DNA from: Phyllobacterium myrsinacearum | Lineage (GTDB): Bacteria; Pseudomonadota; Alphaproteobacteria; Rhizobiales; Rhizobiaceae | Direction: 5' to 3' | DNA length: 64,000 nucleotides | Assembly: GCF_002980555.1 (NCBI RefSeq) | Contig: NZ_PVBT01000004.1 | Location: forward strand, 248,001 to 312,000 | Shown here: in pieces, positions 63,541-64,000 of the stretch | How the letters are laid out: each line of letters opens with the position of its first letter | How positions within the stretch are numbered: the first letter of the stretch is position 1 | Position numbers and translations under genes: made by a program | The notes under the pieces: generated by a model | Databases searched by the model: none | Told to the model about the DNA's origin: nothing | What the model saw: the letters and a program-made list of their open reading frames with translations, nothing else

Positions 63541-64000
63541 ATGAAAAATTTGTGGAATGACAAAGAGGCGGAAGACATGGCGGTGGCCTATGCCGCCAAG
63601 GGTATCAACCGCGATCTCGCATTGAGAACCTATACCACGCGGCTTCTTGGAAGCGTGCCGCAGCTGGTGTTGCATGGCGGCGGAAACACCTCCGTCAAAA
63701 CCACGGTCAAGGATCTGATCGGTGACGAGTGGGATGTGCTCTGCGTGAAGGGGAGCGGCTGGGACATGGGTGTTATCGAGCCGGCCGGCCTGCCAGCCGT
63801 CAAGATCGCCCCCCTGCTCAAGGCCCGCAAACTGAGCAAATTATCGGACGAGGATATGGTCACCCTGCAACGGGCAAATCTGATTGATCCGGCTTCGCCA
63901 AACCCGTCAGTGGAAGCGCTGCTGCATGCCTTCATCCCACACAAATTTGTGGATCACACCCACTCCACCGCAATTCTCGCCATCGCTGACCAGGCAGAGA
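63541..64000 (+). CDS. Class II aldolase/adducin family protein, probably the aldolase half of a bifunctional aldolase/dehydrogenase (partial, 3' end outside window)
   Basis: 153 codons visible, from ATG 63541 after GGGAGGAG, open to the window end. LVLHGGGNTSVKTTV near residue 42, DVLCVKGSGWDMGVI near 66, and the zinc His motif VDHTHSTAILAI near 138 are class II aldolase signatures. The first part resembles bifunctional rhamnulose-1-phosphate aldolase/lactaldehyde dehydrogenase proteins, but sugar specificity cannot be fixed from this part. Confidence 0.85.
   Translation, partial: MKNLWNDKEAEDMAVAYAAKGINRDLALRTYTTRLLGSVPQLVLHGGGNTSVKTTVKDLIGDEWDVLCVKGSGWDMGVIEPAGLPAVKIAPLLKARKLSKLSDEDMVTLQRANLIDPASPNPSVEALLHAFIPHKFVDHTHSTAILAIADQAE

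Noticed and set aside
1-64000. Transfer RNA genes, CRISPR arrays, insertion sequences, prophage genes
   Set aside because: Looked for cloverleaf-flanked gaps, direct-repeat arrays and transposase motifs; none found, though short elements could be missed by eye.

Overview
The window is a GC-rich stretch of an alphaproteobacterial genome. Rhizobiales-type gene content (many solute-binding ABC systems, opine-oxidase-like enzymes, Pls/PosA-type synthetase) points to the Brucellaceae/Phyllobacteriaceae/Rhizobiaceae neighbourhood, but no rRNA or core marker is present and the genus cannot be fixed. There are no rRNA or tRNA genes, no insertion sequences and no CRISPR array. Nearly all of it is accessory metabolism: uptake operons, each with its own regulator, as is common on a secondary chromosome or megaplasmid.

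Layout. 1-10176: a peptide-type (family 5) ABC transporter whose operon contains two amidohydrolases, followed by a GntR repressor, a flavin reductase-like protein and a hydantoin/Asp-Glu racemase; probably uptake and ring opening of a nitrogenous heterocycle or cyclic amide. 10185-16291: ArsR regulator plus glutathione transferase, divergent from a sulfonate operon made of a signal-less SsuA-like protein, an SsuD-like monooxygenase and a TRAP transporter. 16331-28719: a peptidoglycan salvage island with RpiR/MurR-type regulator, MurA, an N-acetylglucosamine-type kinase, MurQ, a complete peptide-type ABC transporter, a cytoplasmic beta-lactamase-fold hydrolase, AnmK and a GNAT acetyltransferase. 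28935-36378: a sugar ABC operon with two Gfo/Idh/MocA dehydrogenases and a divergent LysR regulator. 36450-44047: a spermidine/putrescine-type ABC operon co-transcribed with a three-part opine-oxidase-like dehydrogenase, with a divergent IclR regulator. 44374-50906: a membrane acyltransferase, then an operon of a Pls-like single-module peptide synthetase, a GNAT acetyltransferase and a phosphopantetheinyl transferase. 51683-54512: single genes (2-hydroxyacid oxidase, cupin, GH25 muramidase). 54654-62336: a third peptide-type ABC system with isoaspartyl peptidase, MarR regulator and creatininase. 62498-64000: a SorC/DeoR-type regulator and the start of a class II aldolase gene.

The most interesting parts are (i) the peptidoglycan island, in which three promoters carry similar paired AT-rich boxes with GGAAT half-sites at 31-33 bp spacing, suggesting a local MurR-like regulon that also takes in the GNAT gene; (ii) the Pls-like synthetase, predicted to make a homopoly(amino acid), packaged with its own activating transferase; and (iii) the sulfonate operon, where a cytoplasmic SsuA-like protein sits with a TRAP importer and an SsuD lacking usual active-site residues. 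Operator-like palindromes were found at almost every divergent regulator (GntR, ArsR, RpiR, LysR, IclR, MarR).
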